Part shown: one piece after another, positions 1-10,770 of the stretch
Position numbering within the stretch: the first letter of the stretch is position 1
How the letters are laid out: every line of letters begins with the position of its first letter
Source: Hermodice carunculata
Taxonomy: Eukaryota > Annelida > Polychaeta > Eunicida > Amphinomidae
Length of the DNA: 64,000 nt
Assembly: GCA_964020975.1 (NCBI GenBank)
Contig: OZ026626.1
Coordinates: 18,358,781 to 18,422,780, forward strand
Direction: 5' to 3'
Program-made: the position numbers and the translations under genes
Notes under the pieces: model-generated
Told to the model about the DNA's origin: nothing
The model's database searches: none
Seen by the model: only the letters and a program-made list of their open reading frames with translations

Positions 1-426
1 GCCAAACTTCTCAAATTTAAGGAATTCTAACAGGTATTTGGACATGCAATTTCAGCATAATGGAGACCTTGATTAAGAAAATTTCAAGCATTTAGATAAT
101 TTTTTATCTGAAAATCTATTTTCCAAAACTTCCAAGGACTTTCAAGGGTTTTCAAAGTGCATATGAACCCTGTTGATTTTAGCTAAAACAGATTGCTACC
201 AGACATCACAATACATGTAGTTGCAATATTAAAGTGGCTCATAGCCATGCATGGCATGTCCAATAGATAAAATATAATGTAATCTGAATACTGTGTAAAC
301 TTATGGTGTCTCTTCCAGATGCTAGCTTACTAAATGCTGTGGTCTGGGTGTTCTGTGCTGTGGAATCTTGTGTGTAACCTGCTTTGTAGACTAGTATCTG
401 CTGTGTGCATGGTGCCCTTTTCTTTC
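1..426. other. AT-rich unique sequence
   Basis: No open frame, repeat end or RNA fold that I can support. There is one TACATGTA octamer near 214. It ends at the TTAA that opens the next element. Confidence 0.5.
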
Positions 427-665
427 TTAACCCTTTCCCCCTTGAATTGAGACTGAGTCAACAGCTTTCCTTGGCATGGGTTGGGCACTAAGTGCCCAAC
501 CCATGCCAAGGAAAGCTGTTGACCTGGGCACGTGATCTTGATAGGTCTCAGCTGCCATTCTCAGTCAAACTGTTTTTTGTTACTGTTGAAATTAGCTGAA
601 AACATTGAAGCAGACGACATTTGATCACCAGCCAGTTTTGGCCGGTTTAAGGGGGAAAGGGTTAA
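427..665. mobile_element. TTAA-flanked palindromic MITE, type A copy 1
   Basis: A 239-bp non-autonomous element bounded by TTAA on both sides. Its ends are inverted repeats (TTAACCCTTTCCCCCTT and AAGGGGGAAAGGGTTAA). It holds a perfect 67-bp palindrome at 457-523, then a 3' part with GAAGCAGACGACATTTGA. TTAA targets are known for piggyBac and Kolobok DNA transposons. No transposase is present, so the superfamily is inferred only. A 78-codon open frame starting at 605 covers the element's right end and is not a gene. Confidence 0.85.
457..523. repeat. perfect 67-bp palindrome (33-bp arms, 1-nt centre)
   Basis: The left arm starts GTCAACAGCTTTCCTTGG and the right arm ends CCAAGGAAAGCTGTTGAC. 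All 33 positions pair, with a single A at 490 between the arms. As RNA it would be a near-loopless hairpin; as DNA it could extrude as a cruciform. The same length recurs in at least six other elements in this window. Confidence 0.95.
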
Positions 666-1167
666 CCTTTTATTTAGTATTCAAGTTGAACAACAAATTG
701 TATCTTTTTTTTCGAGCCAAAAAAAAGAGATCTTCTGATAAAGCTGGATCACCTGGTGATGGCACAATATTAGAACTAGAATCTCGAGCCAACAAAACTG
801 CACTCAATCTCACCAACTCAAACTTGTATCTAAGAATTTAGAGATAAAGTTTCAGTCAGTGAAACGAGTATTAAATGCTCTTATACCAGTCTGCCAAACT
901 GTCCCAAGCCAGTAGCATGGATACCTAAATTTTAGGGACCCATGTCAGGGGAGGGCACACAAAAAGTGAAACGGACACTAACATTGCAAGAGTTCAGTAA
1001 GCGGCAGGTAAGTATATCTTGTCAATGATCCCAATAAAGACACTGGAAATTGTTTCTTGGGTGAAAGGAATGCATATGTTATTTGTGTCAATCAGAGACA
1101 CTACATTTCAATGACAGCATGTCTGCCACATGACACAAATCATTAAACAATAGTATACAATGAAATG

Positions 1168-1346
1168 CAGTGGTACCTGTCTTCAGAGACCCCTCCAATG
1201 AGAGACTGCATATCTTTTTAAGACCTCTCTCTCATAACACTGTGCTATCTTTTCCATGTTATTATACCTCTAATGAAAGACCACCTGTTTTGAGAGACCA
1301 TATTTTCACCTGCCCTAGTGGTGGTCTCTCAAGACAGGGACCACTT
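1168..1346. mobile_element. TA-type MITE (GAGAGACC family)
   Basis: Its ends read CAGTGGTACCTGTCTT and AAGACAGGGACCACT as inverted repeats. Inside are the family words GAGAGACC and AGACCACCTGTTTTGAGAG. Better-kept relatives in this window sit on a duplicated TA, which suggests a Tc1/mariner-like origin. The ends here are slightly worn. Confidence 0.75.
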
Positions 1347-1361
1347 TAGAATACAAACAGG

Positions 1362-2191
1362 CCTTTTTGTTTGTAGGCACTGCAGAGAGGAGGAACAGCT
1401 TTAAATATATATACATGTATATTTTTTCAATTCAGCATTAATTACCACTTCCACTGACCCACAATAGCAACAAGTGTTCATCACTCATCTTTGAAGCAAA
1501 GTGCGATCACTCTACTGGTGACACACAAATGATTCCAAGAAGAGAAAAAACAGTGCCTTCATGTGAATATCCTTCCAGCGTGATGATACATCCATATACA
1601 TAGTCATGTGGCTGGAACAGCCTTTACAAAGCTCTTTCCTGGCGAGGATTTAAAGCCGGGCCAGAATTTTGGCGAGAATCCAAGAATCCATTCTCGTAAA
1701 GATTCTCCTGAACTTGTCTTTCTTTAAAAAGAAAACTAATTGACAAAAATCCAAATAGATTCTCGCAAAATTTTGTGAAATTCTGGCCCTGTAATGCCAC
1801 CTTGCTGTATATACAGCAAGGTGTGTTGAGAATTATGAGTGTCAGAGGTTATTCTTGGGCTTTTCGCTTGTGTCCCCCTAGCAGGGGACCCCTCTTGGGG
1901 TCACCAAGGCCCTATTGCTTGCAGGCACCACAGGATGGAAGAACAGTTTTGAATAATTTTTTTCAATTCAGCATTAATGACACCCTCTTCTGACCCACAA
2001 TGACAACAAATGTTCATCTGCCCTAGCTTTTAAGCATAATAAGACCACTCCACTGGTGACTCACAATTGATTCCAAGACAAGAAAAAATGGTGCCTTCAA
2101 GTAAATGTCCTTCAGGTGTTGATGATGCATCCACCTGCATATTCATCTGACTGAAACAGTCTTTTCAAAGCTCTTTCCTGGCGAGGATTTA
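1362..2191. repeat. direct duplication of a ~290-bp unit
   Basis: The stretch 1362-1655 is repeated at 1907-2191 with moderate divergence. Shared words include TTTTTTCAATTCAGCATTAA and AAAGCTCTTTCCTGGCGAGG. The left copy was later split by a 136-bp hAT-like element at 1656. The right copy keeps the uninterrupted site. Confidence 0.8.
1656..1791. mobile_element. 136-bp hAT-like MITE, copy 1 (5-bp target duplication)
   Basis: The inverted ends read roughly CAGGGCCAGAATTT and AATTCTGGCCCTG. The core has CCATTCTCGTAAAGATTCTC and ACTAATTGACAAAAATCC. It is flanked by TAAAG and TAATG. The paralogous empty site in the neighbouring duplicate reads TAATG, so one flank has changed by one base. Copies at 13001 and 34202 are also 136 bp. 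CAGGG ends are typical of hAT elements, and some hAT groups make 5-bp duplications. There is no coding capacity. Confidence 0.85.
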
Positions 2192-2396
2192 ATGGACTTT
2201 GCTGTATTTACAGTGCAGTTTGTTGCACTCTGCACATCGCAGAACATGCCGGACGGTTTGTCGGATGGTTTGCCCTGATGTCGGACAGCCCTAGAAAGTA
2301 TAACGATAACAACAGTCATCAACTTACAAAACCTGTCCAAAGATCAGAATTACAAGTTGTGCTTTAGCCTTTGACTTCAGTGTCTCATTCCTCCCC

Positions 2397-2581
2397 AAGA
2401 AGAAACTGGAGGGCTGTGTGAACAGCCCGTGCTCAACTGACTTCAGCGTGTCCCACCAAATCAAAGTTGCAAATGAATGAGTTTAAGCTGAGTGCATATG
2501 GCATTAAGGAATATTTTTATGATGGGCAACTGAGCCTCGTAAAAGCTCAGTCTGGTTATCATCTCAGCTGAGCTAAAAAAT
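2397..2581 (-). mobile_element. short copy of the composite 'AGCTCAGCTGA' family
   Basis: Read on the minus strand, it opens with TTTTTTAGCTCAGCTGAGAT and the foldback GACTGAGCTTTTACG. It closes with the tail hairpin GGGCTGTTCACACAGCCC. Only about 185 bp remain between head and tail, so the inner modules are absent. It shows that the head and tail belong to one unit. Confidence 0.7.
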
Positions 2582-3060
2582 CCAAACTTAAAAACAATAA
2601 GCAAAGGACAAGAATTAACTTACCTTAGAATCAGACAAACCCCTTTCAGACACCCCCCCCCCCATCTTCCCTATTCTTGGCTTGTCAACTGATATAATAT
2701 GTTCCCAAGGCCAAGCTCACGAACACATGAACTAGAGAACAGTTTAATTCTCATCCACACTGTGATTGATGTCACCTGTAGCTGACACTGAACCAGGTGA
2801 AAACAATCCCTGATTTCCCATTCGTTTACATGTTAAATTGCAGGGTTTTTTCGCATGATGTACACACAGACACACAGGCTGCTGGAGTGTGCTCTCACCT
2901 GGCTGTGTGTGGCTGCAGGCCAGTTGTTCACTTTTGATTGGCTGAGCAGTACAAGTGCCAGGATGAGACCTCAGGCTCAGTCCACACAATTGTATCATCA
3001 ATTCATGTCATAGACATTGACATTAATGTTATAAAAATACCCGTGTCCTCAAAGAATGTT
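2582..3060. other. unique intergenic sequence
   Basis: Contains a short C tract near 2647. An 85-codon minus-strand open frame (2744-3001) has no family match I know. I see no gene or element end. Confidence 0.4.
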
Positions 3061-3099
3061 TAATATTGATAAAAGGTGTTTTATATCGCTCATTAATTA

Positions 3100-3105
3100 T
3101 TTATT
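3100..3105 (-). promoter_or_regulatory. poly(A) signal AATAAA
   Basis: Reverse complement of TTTATT, about 30 bases downstream of the 3134 stop codon on the same strand. The spacing from the stop suits a short 3' UTR. Confidence 0.5.
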
Positions 3106-3133
3106 ATATTATCTAAAAACATATTACAACTAA

Positions 3134-3757
3134 CTAACAGTGTTGAAGCCCGTTGACATAGACCTTTGATTCATGAAAGTCTCTTTTTATCGCCCATTCA
3201 CGATCCCCGCCAGTTAAACCCACCTTTGAGGTAAAAGTTGCTGCAATGGATCCTCGATCATTTGCGTGTTGCATGATTTGTCCTTTTCTTCCATCCACGT
3301 ACCAAATAACATTGATGAGCAATCTCAGATGATATCTAACATCCGCGTCTGGCATATCATATGGGAAATACAGCTTCCTATCCATGTCGTCCGCAACGTA
3401 ATTGTGCAGATGATCTTTTTGTGTTAGTCTTGCCACATTACCTTCTCCAATCTTTCCGACTTGGGCGTCCTTATCTTTTTTGAGAGCCATCAGCACATTA
3501 AACGTTCTTTCTCCCATGAAACATTCAGGTTCGGGATCTTTGTCTGCTTTTGGAACATCTGCAGCCTGTATATGATATGACACATACCGCATCGAATCCA
3601 AAAATCCCAAAGCCAGATCAGTGGAGTCGCTGGCTATCACGTTGACGATTGCACTGTCAGCAGACTTGACTTTAACACGGTTAATACAAATATTTGTCTC
3701 CCTGTTTTGCAGCAAAAATGGTCTCGAAAAGTTCATAAAAAGATATGCTGGTGTCAT
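3134..3757 (-). CDS. unrecognised protein, 207 codons; single-exon gene or 3' terminal exon
   Basis: This is the longest non-repetitive open frame in the window. Its codon use is richer in G and C than its flanks. The protein starts MTPAYLFMNFSRPFLLQN, is mixed in composition with many charged residues, and has no clear signal peptide or membrane segment. Late stretches such as DVRYHLRLLINVIWYVDG look like a folded domain. I do not recognise the family. AATAAA lies on the minus strand at 3105-3100, about 30 bases past the stop, a proper poly(A) signal spacing. A pyrimidine-rich stretch followed by CAAAACAG ends at about 3702, so this could instead be the last exon of a spliced gene entering at RETNIC. 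The start ATG is then uncertain. Confidence 0.65.
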   Translation of the reverse strand: MTPAYLFMNFSRPFLLQNRETNICINRVKVKSADSAIVNVIASDSTDLALGFLDSMRYVSYHIQAADVPKADKDPEPECFMGERTFNVLMALKKDKDAQVGKIGEGNVARLTQKDHLHNYVADDMDRKLYFPYDMPDADVRYHLRLLINVIWYVDGRKGQIMQHANDRGSIAATFTSKVGLTGGDREWAIKRDFHESKVYVNGLQHC

Positions 3758-3769
3758 TAATGCATGTCA

Positions 3770-4680
3770 AACAATTTTTTAACAAACATTTCGCTCCATG
3801 CATGACCTATGCCACAAACCTAGAAAGTAAAATTGAAGTGGCACATCTATCTCTAATAGTTTTAAAGCTATTTAAGATGTAAATTTGTGTATTCACCTAA
3901 TTTACATAAATTAAAATTCTACAACTTTGGTTTATGGTTCATTAGATGCAGCTATCTCTCAAACTGAAAAATAGAATTTGGAATGGCATCTCTGTATAAT
4001 GGTTTTGAAGTTATTCAAGATTTAAATTTTGTGTATTAATTTGCCTAATTTGCATAAATTACAATTTTAAAATTTTGGTTCATTGGATGCAGCTATGTCA
4101 CAAACCTACAAGTTGAAGTAAGTTGGAATAACACCTATTTTTAATAGTTTTGAAGCTATTCAAGATTTAAAGTTTGCATATCCACCTTATTTGCATAAAT
4201 TAAAATTCCACAACTTTGGTTCATGGTTCATTGGATATGGCTATGTCTCCAACCATTGATTAAAGTTGGAATGGCACCACTATAATAGTTTTGAAGCAAT
4301 AAAAGATGAAGATTTGTATATTCACCTATTTTGCATAAATTAAAATTCAACAACTTTGGTTCATGGTTCATTGAATGTGGATTTACCACAAACCTATAAA
4401 CTGAGATTGGAATGGCATCTCTATGTGTAATAGTTTTGGATATATTCAACCTTTAAATTTTTCAATGCCCCTAATTAGCATAATTTAAAATTCTACAACT
4501 TTCCTTTACTGCCCATAATATTGGCAGGTGTCACAAGCCTATACATGTACATTGAAATTTTGTGTTGATACGCAGTAGTTTGCAGGATATCATAGGGAGC
4601 TTTTAAAATTTTAATTGTCCTGAATTTGCATGATTATGGAGCATGACAATTAAATACCCAGGTGCACAACTTCACTGGTG
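3770..4680. repeat. tandem array of ~143-bp modules
   Basis: About six diverged units. The word CACAAACCTA or its variants recurs near 3815, 3960, 4098, 4247, 4392 and 4534 (spacings about 138-149). Each unit carries ATAGTTTTGAAGCTATTCAA, TTTGCATAAATTAAAATTC and ACAACTTTGGTTCATGG. It is related to modules at 6904-7500 and 62870-63130. The array runs towards a GA-rich microsatellite. Confidence 0.8.
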
Positions 4681-4759
4681 AATGAATCTATTTGCCAGAT
4701 ATGGTGATTGCAGGTTCAGAAGTTTCTGAGATTCTTGAGACAAATTTGGGTGCCATGGA

Positions 4760-5004
<245 letters not shown>

Positions 5005-5277
5005 TCTGGGCTGGTACCCAAATATAATGACAAAAATAAGATATCATAATCACCATTCCCAGTGCCTTTGAGGTAGCATAAGGCAAAACTTACAGGTCTT
5101 CATGTATTTTTTTGTCTCTGTGAGTGTTCAATTTTTTGACCATGTTGAATGAGTACTGTGTATATAACTCATGCACACCTTTCATCACCAGCTTCCATTT
5201 ACATTGGTAATTTTGCGTTGTCCTATCAACCTTGCCCATTCTGAATTCTCTCCTGTCTTCCTCTTGATTCAGTGTCA

Positions 5278-5512
5278 TTAACCCTCCCCCCCCCCCATGA
5301 AGACTGAGACAATAACTGTCCTTGGGATATGTTTTGCAATAAACTCCCAAGCCACCCTGTGGAAAACTTTTGACTGGTATTGTGTCATGGCTTATGTACA
5401 CTTCACTGTCTGTCCCCATTAGCACGAAGATTATTACAAAGAAAGTATTGAAGCAGACTGTAGACGGCTTAGCTCCAGTCGTTTTGGGGAGGTTTGAGGT
5501 GGAAAGGGTGAA
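5278..5512. mobile_element. TTAA-type A element, diverged copy
   Basis: Begins TTAACCCTCCCCC and ends GAGGTGGAAAGGGTGAAG. Inside are GAAGACTGAGAC and TTGAAGCAGACTGTAGACGG, which match the type A internal word. The central palindrome is badly worn, so this is an old copy. Confidence 0.6.
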
Positions 5513-6520
5513 GTGACCGAGCCCCAGCCAGGAGCTACAGAAGCTTAATGAGGAGCTTTTTGACCAGAAAGTGCCCCATTATAAGCTGGCAGGACACTCG
5601 CCTCTTTGCACAGACCTGTAATTGGCAGACAGGTGTGTGGTACTGGTGCCTCTTATCCCGTGGCTAAGTGAGACGTCAAGCCAATCACGATTCTTAATAT
5701 TCACAATGGCAGGAGGTCACCGTTCAACTATCCATTACCCGGGCATGGTTTTATGGCTATTCCTACTTCCGACTTACATATAATTATTGGTTGTACGATT
5801 TTTGCTTGTTCACTCACGACAATTAAGTGACATGTATAAAGAGAAGCACAGACTGTAGCTCAGGGTCTTTTCACTTAAAACTGATTAAGTTGAAGAAACC
5901 TCTCTGTGTGACTCTAGAGCAAATTATATTCTGAATTCTGTTAGCTTGTTGAGCACTTGAGATGAACTTTACTCTGTGTCGGGTGATGAAAAAATACAGG
6001 TGCTCAGGTCCATGTAGCATGAGGGTAGAATTTAATTAAATCCAGTTTCACTGAAATTTCCCAGTAAGACACTGTGTGTCCTTGAGTAAGTAAAAAGTCC
6101 TGCTCTACATAGCTTCACAGTGACTGATTTATTGGCTCAGAGTAAGGTCTATTGTAAATTCCTTATTACAAGATGCAACTTAAGTTGTAATCTGCTGCAT
6201 TTTGATTGGGAGAAAACTCCATAGGAAGCCACATTGCTACTTCAGGTCTCTCGTGTAATATAAATCAGGAGTTTCACACGCAGCTTTATACATAGTTCAT
6301 TCTCCATTCGTGTGAAGAACTTCCTTTCTCTCAGTGAAAAATCTATGCATTGATATAAGGTATACAACTGAATCTCCCAATTAACTCTGGTTGTGCCACA
6401 ACTTTTTCCAGAAACACTGCCCAAATGCCATATACCGATTTTTTGGTATGTTATGTAATAGGGTCTGCCAGGACTCTTGGCAGTTGACCAGGGGATACCC
6501 AAATATGGGTATATGGCACT
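5513..6520. other. unique intergenic sequence
   Basis: No repeat ends or convincing exons. An 86-codon minus-strand frame (6242-6502) lacks supporting signals. Confidence 0.4.
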
Positions 6521-6692
6521 ACCAGAGTTACGGTCACCTTAGGGACTCGAAAATGTGGTCTTAATATGGAGTGGTCTTAATCGTGATATAATTTAATTGA
6601 AGATAAACAAAAATGGGTCTGTAAATTGGTGGTCTTTGAGATAAAAATGATTTTTTGTGGAGGTCGTCTTAATTGGAGATTCTATTGTACTG
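6521..6692. mobile_element. TA-type MITE, GTGGTCTTAAT subfamily
   Basis: Repeated GTGGTCTTAAT and GGTGGTCTTTGA words, with the end ATTGGAGATTCTATTGTA. It pairs with a reverse-orientation relative at 51527-51682 that shares TTTATCTTCAATTAAAT-like sequence on the opposite strand. Confidence 0.6.
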
Positions 6693-6903
6693 GTATTTCC
6701 CTTGTTAGTTGGCCCCATTAGTATATACTTGAATGTACCTTTTTATGCGGCATCAATGGTCATACATGTATCAGGTACAGCATGGGGAGAATCCCAATTA
6801 CAAACTGCACTCACCCATCCCCACCCCCTCCCCGACTTGACGTTCTTAAAGCTGGGGGCAAGATTTTCTTTTCATACAGCTATATCAGTCAATGTATATT
6901 GTA

Positions 6904-7580
6904 ACTAGAAAAGAAAGATTTGCTGGAAAGCAAATCTGTCTACGTGTGTGAAAAATTTGCCCAATTACAAAAATATGCAGTGTTGTAACACGTACAATTT
7001 GAGTCCAACATGAATAAAATTGGATGGAAAGTGACCAAATTATGGCTAGATGAAACATTCAAAAGGCAAAATGACCTTGACCTTTAGCCTTTGACCTTTA
7101 GAGGTGACGTGAATTACAAACATGTGCAACGTTACAATATCTATAATTTGAGCCCAACATGATCAAAATTGGATGGAAATTGACTGAGTTATGGCTGGAT
7201 GAATATTTCAAATGTACAAATGACCTTGACCTTTGACCTTTAGAGGTCACATATAAATCACAAAAATGTGCAGTGTAACAATATCTACAATTTGGGTCCA
7301 ACATCATCAAAATCGGATGAATACTTTGGAAGCCAGAAGCAATTGATTTATTTTAATTGCCCTAATTTGCATAATTTTCAAAATCTTGACTATTCAGAAC
7401 AATATGCAAAACTTCACTGCCGGTGCTATAGCCATACAAAGTTTGAAGTTTCTAGCTTGCACGGTGTCTGAGTTTAAAATGACAGAAAAATCTGGTGGAA
7501 AGAAAGAAAGAAAGAAAGAATATTGGGTAAAACAATATGTCTGTGTTGACACACAGACATAACAATTGAAACACAACATG
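6904..7580 (+). mobile_element. modular element: foldback head, ~150-bp modules, GAAA tail
   Basis: The head AACTAGAAAAGAAAGATTTG continues into a short foldback (GATTTGCTGGAAAGCAAATC). Modules with CCAACATGATCAAAATTGGA recur near 6998, 7152 and 7298. The unit ends in (GAAA)n at 7498-7520 and a terminal hairpin GTCTGTGTTGACACACAGAC. A second head of this kind is at 62796. No protein is encoded. Confidence 0.7.
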
Positions 7581-8646
7581 GCAAATTGTACCGTAACTCA
7601 GTATCTGAAGAGTTCAGATAAATCATATTTTCATGAGTACCTGATGAGAAAAGTGTGTTGCAGACTAAATGCTGTAGGATCAACTGCAGCTTTTTAATAA
7701 AGGAACTCTAGAGGTGAATGGGTTTAACATACTTTCTGTACTGCCCTATAGGGATACCTCAAAATTCTTGAGCACTATTAAAAAACTGGCTATGCATTTT
7801 TGAGAAGACCCCAAGGTTCATACAATTCCCTCTTCCCCTGCCCCCCCCCCCCCCCCCCCAAAAGAAAAGAGTATAAACATGTTCATTAGAACTTTAAAAA
7901 TGACCAAAGTATGTCAGAGTGACCTATTGAACAAAGTCGAGTCCCACCCAAGGCCAAGGCACTCAGGTGGGCAATCACTCAATTGTCAGAACCACAATCA
8001 ATCCCATAATTCCCCATCAATTGCCCCTTGTGCCGCACCTGATTGGTGGTTTAGCTTTTGGCATTTACAGCTTGAAACCTGCGACTGCTGAAAGGTGAGA
8101 TTGGCCTCATCATGGGTGAATTGGAGGTCTGTGTATTGATCAGCACTAGATGGCAAAAGTGGATCATTCAAGAGCGACAAATTAGATGTGTAGGAGATGG
8201 ATGTGCGTGAAGATCTGTTTGATAACTCTCAGGAGGCTGTCTTGTCACGATCCTTGAGAAAAAAAGCCATTTAAAGAGCTTTGTGGTAAATAATTTCCTG
8301 TGTCTGATTTGTGCAAAATTGACTCTTGTTAGACTGACGAGAGATTTGAGCACATGATAAAGATGTTAGAATACAACCACTTGGTTACCATGGTTACAGT
8401 GAAGCATCTGTGTGAGTGAAACACTCCAATGACCATAAAAAGTGTTCTGGTATCACAGCTGTTTGGCTGTCAGAGGGTCCCTCATGCTCAGGTTCCCGAC
8501 AAAATCAGAGACTCAAACTCTCCTGCTTAAAGTAAGAGATCTTTTGCTCAAGTGCAATGTGAAAAATAGGATCAGACACAGTTGTTAGGATTAAACCATT
8601 CCAAGGTAGTCAATATGTATCCTTTATCATACTGACTGGATCCTTG
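7581..8646. other. unique sequence with a 20-bp C tract
   Basis: The C tract lies at about 7839-7859. Several 60-70 codon frames on both strands have no family features. No element ends seen. Confidence 0.4.
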
Positions 8647-8897
8647 GTAACTCATTCCATACTATGGTCACCGGCTTTGGTCAGTGGTTCTGGCACTGCC
8701 TGGCAAGTCATGCAGCAGCTGCCCTTGCGGCAGCTGCAGCATGACATGCCAGGCAGTGCCAGAACCACTGACTTAGGACTAGAGGCATTTTGGTACTTGA
8801 ACAAAAGCTCTTTTCATGAAGAATTTAAATGTGCAATTGTCGTCTTAAATCTAGGTAAATATATGGAACAATCAGGGACTGGTATGGAAAGAGTTAA
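8647..8897. mobile_element. TTAA-type B palindromic MITE, copy 1
   Basis: The ends are GTAACTCATTCCATAC and GTATGGAAAGAGTTAA, an inverted pair on a TTAA-like target. The palindrome at 8680-8772 has arms of about 45 bases starting GGTCAGTGGTTCTGGCACTG around a short loop. The right part (ATTTAAATGTGCAATTGTCG) is shared with copies at 13321, 14673 and 55232. A 154-codon frame that runs through it is not a gene. Confidence 0.85.
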
Positions 8898-9987
8898 TAA
8901 AAGAAGGCAACACGTCATAATGTTTGCTTTCTGTTTCTTACATGTAAACATCATCAGCTATAATTATCAACTTTATCCCCATAGCATGACTATAACAGCA
9001 CCACAGATTAACCATATTGCTATATGGCAGAAATGGAAGTGCTTATGTATGGTTTCATTAATGGTATCTTCAGTAATACTGTATAATTATTTATTTTCCA
9101 GAGCATAAAATTTCCCAAATAAGCCTCAAAAGAGATTTTCAAGAGCTTTATTTTCCCAAATTGACATCACCGAAAAAAAAGTAATGATCATATGACACCT
9201 GTCCCCATTTGTGGGTGTAGAAGTTACTTATCATATTTTAATTAAAGTACTTTGCAAAAAATTGTTTTTGTGTTGTGAGTTTAATAGATTTAATCTGCCA
9301 AAATAGGAGACATTCATATTTAACTGCGATCCTGCTCACTTCCTGTGTTGCCGGGGCAACAGACTGATGCTTCCACCATGACCAGGGCAGATTTGTATTA
9401 TATACTAGATAAACATCCATAAATAACACCTTTTCAACCAAAAGAAAACCCGTTTCTAATTATTTTAGGCATCCTTTATGTTTCAAATATGTGTAAATAC
9501 ATTTTCTTAAGATTATTGCGTGTTTGTGTAGTTCATTTTGTTGAGAGAGTACTTTTGACCATGCTAAATACATGGAGCTGCCCTGATGCAGGTGGCTCCC
9601 TCTTTTGCTCAACAGGTGTTATAGTAGGACCGCATTTAGATATTAATACATCCTATTTCCGTGAATGTAACACTCCTGAATAGCGTCTGCTTGGGAAAAT
9701 TTGGGAATATTTATCCCTCCCAAAAATTTATGATTATAAGGTATATTGCAATACAGTGTATGTGGTATCATGAAAGCATGTATCATTACATCCCTTTAGT
9801 ACTTTTACTGACACATTTGGGACTTAAAATGGTGGTTATTGCAGGGCGTTCAATGGACTGCTCTGACTAATAGTCAATTAACCAAATGCTAATGTGTTGT
9901 GAATTTGGCTTAAGAAATGTGAAATTGATGGCTAAAATATTTTTTAATGATTTTTTAAGGGCCACAGCTGAATCTTTGTTCATTAGA
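8898..9987. other. unique intergenic sequence
   Basis: No coding signal or repeat boundary I can defend. Small open frames of 64-69 codons look random. Confidence 0.4.
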
Positions 9988-10690
9988 CCTCTATTTCCAA
10001 ATTTTGCTACAAATTTTTGAAGTCCACATCTGTCTGTGGGTTTCAAATAATTTACAAGAGGCATTCCACTGGTCAGGTTTTACTGTACACTGAAAAAATT
10101 GCTTGTGGGTATGATTTAGAATTTACTGTCAGTTTCACTGTGCATAATATTCTCATAATGTGCATTTATTCACAAGATCTGTTACAAACATTTTGTGCCC
10201 TTGGTTTGTTGTAAATATTGTTCATTAACCCTTTCCCCCTTGAATTAAGACCGAGTCAACAGCTTTCCTCAGCATGGGTTGGGCACTAAGTGCCCAACTC
10301 ATGCTGAGGATAGCTGTTGACCTGGGGCATGTGATATTGATAGGGTTCATCTACAATTATCAGTCAAAATTGTTTTTCATTACTGTTGAAATTAGCTGCA
10401 AACACTGAAGCAGATGAAATTTGACCAGCAGCCGGTTTTTGCTGGTTTAAGGGGGAAAGGGGAAGCCTCTATTTCCAATTTTGGCTACAGATTTTGAAGT
10501 CCACATCTGTCTGTGGGTGTCAAGTAATTTACAAGAGGCATTCCACTGGTCAGATTTTACTGTACACAGAAAAAATTGCTTGTTAGAATTTTCTGTCAAT
10601 TTCACTGTACACAATATTCTCATAATGTGCATTTATTCACGAATGTTTTCTGCCCTGGGTTGTTGTAAATATTGCTGTTTGTGCTTATGC
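9988..10690. repeat. ~220-bp direct repeat flanking a TTAA element
   Basis: The copy at 9988-10219 is matched by 10466-10690. Shared words include GTCCACATCTGTCTGTGGGT and TACAAGAGGCATTCCACTGG. The type A element at 10225-10463 fills almost the whole gap. The right copy has lost a few small segments. Confidence 0.85.
10225..10463. mobile_element. TTAA-type A palindromic MITE, copy 2
   Basis: TTAACCCTTTCCCCCTT at the left; TTTAAGGGGGAAAGGGG at the right, where the TTAA is worn. The palindrome at 10255-10321 is again 67 bp, with two mismatches. Its arms read CTCAGCATG and CATGCTGAG where copy 1 has CTTGGCATG and CATGCCAAG, a paired change in both arms. Confidence 0.85.
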
Positions 10691-10718
10691 ATCTGTAGAG
10701 CCACAGTTTAATTTTTAC

Positions 10719-10770
10719 CCCTCGGCCTTATGGGCCGGAGAGGTATTGTCGTCATCTACACGTCACAGCC
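10719..10770 (+). repeat. head of a composite repeat (CCCCTCGGCC type)
   Basis: Foldback CCCTCGGCCTTATGGGCCGG followed by AGAGGTATTGTCGTCATC. Similar heads occur at 12159 (CCTTCAGCTTTATGAGGCCG) and, in part, at 11345. It abuts the reverse-transcriptase fragment. Confidence 0.6.

Noticed and set aside
8644-9108. 154-codon frame
   Set aside because: Its first half is the palindrome of a TTAA-type B element.
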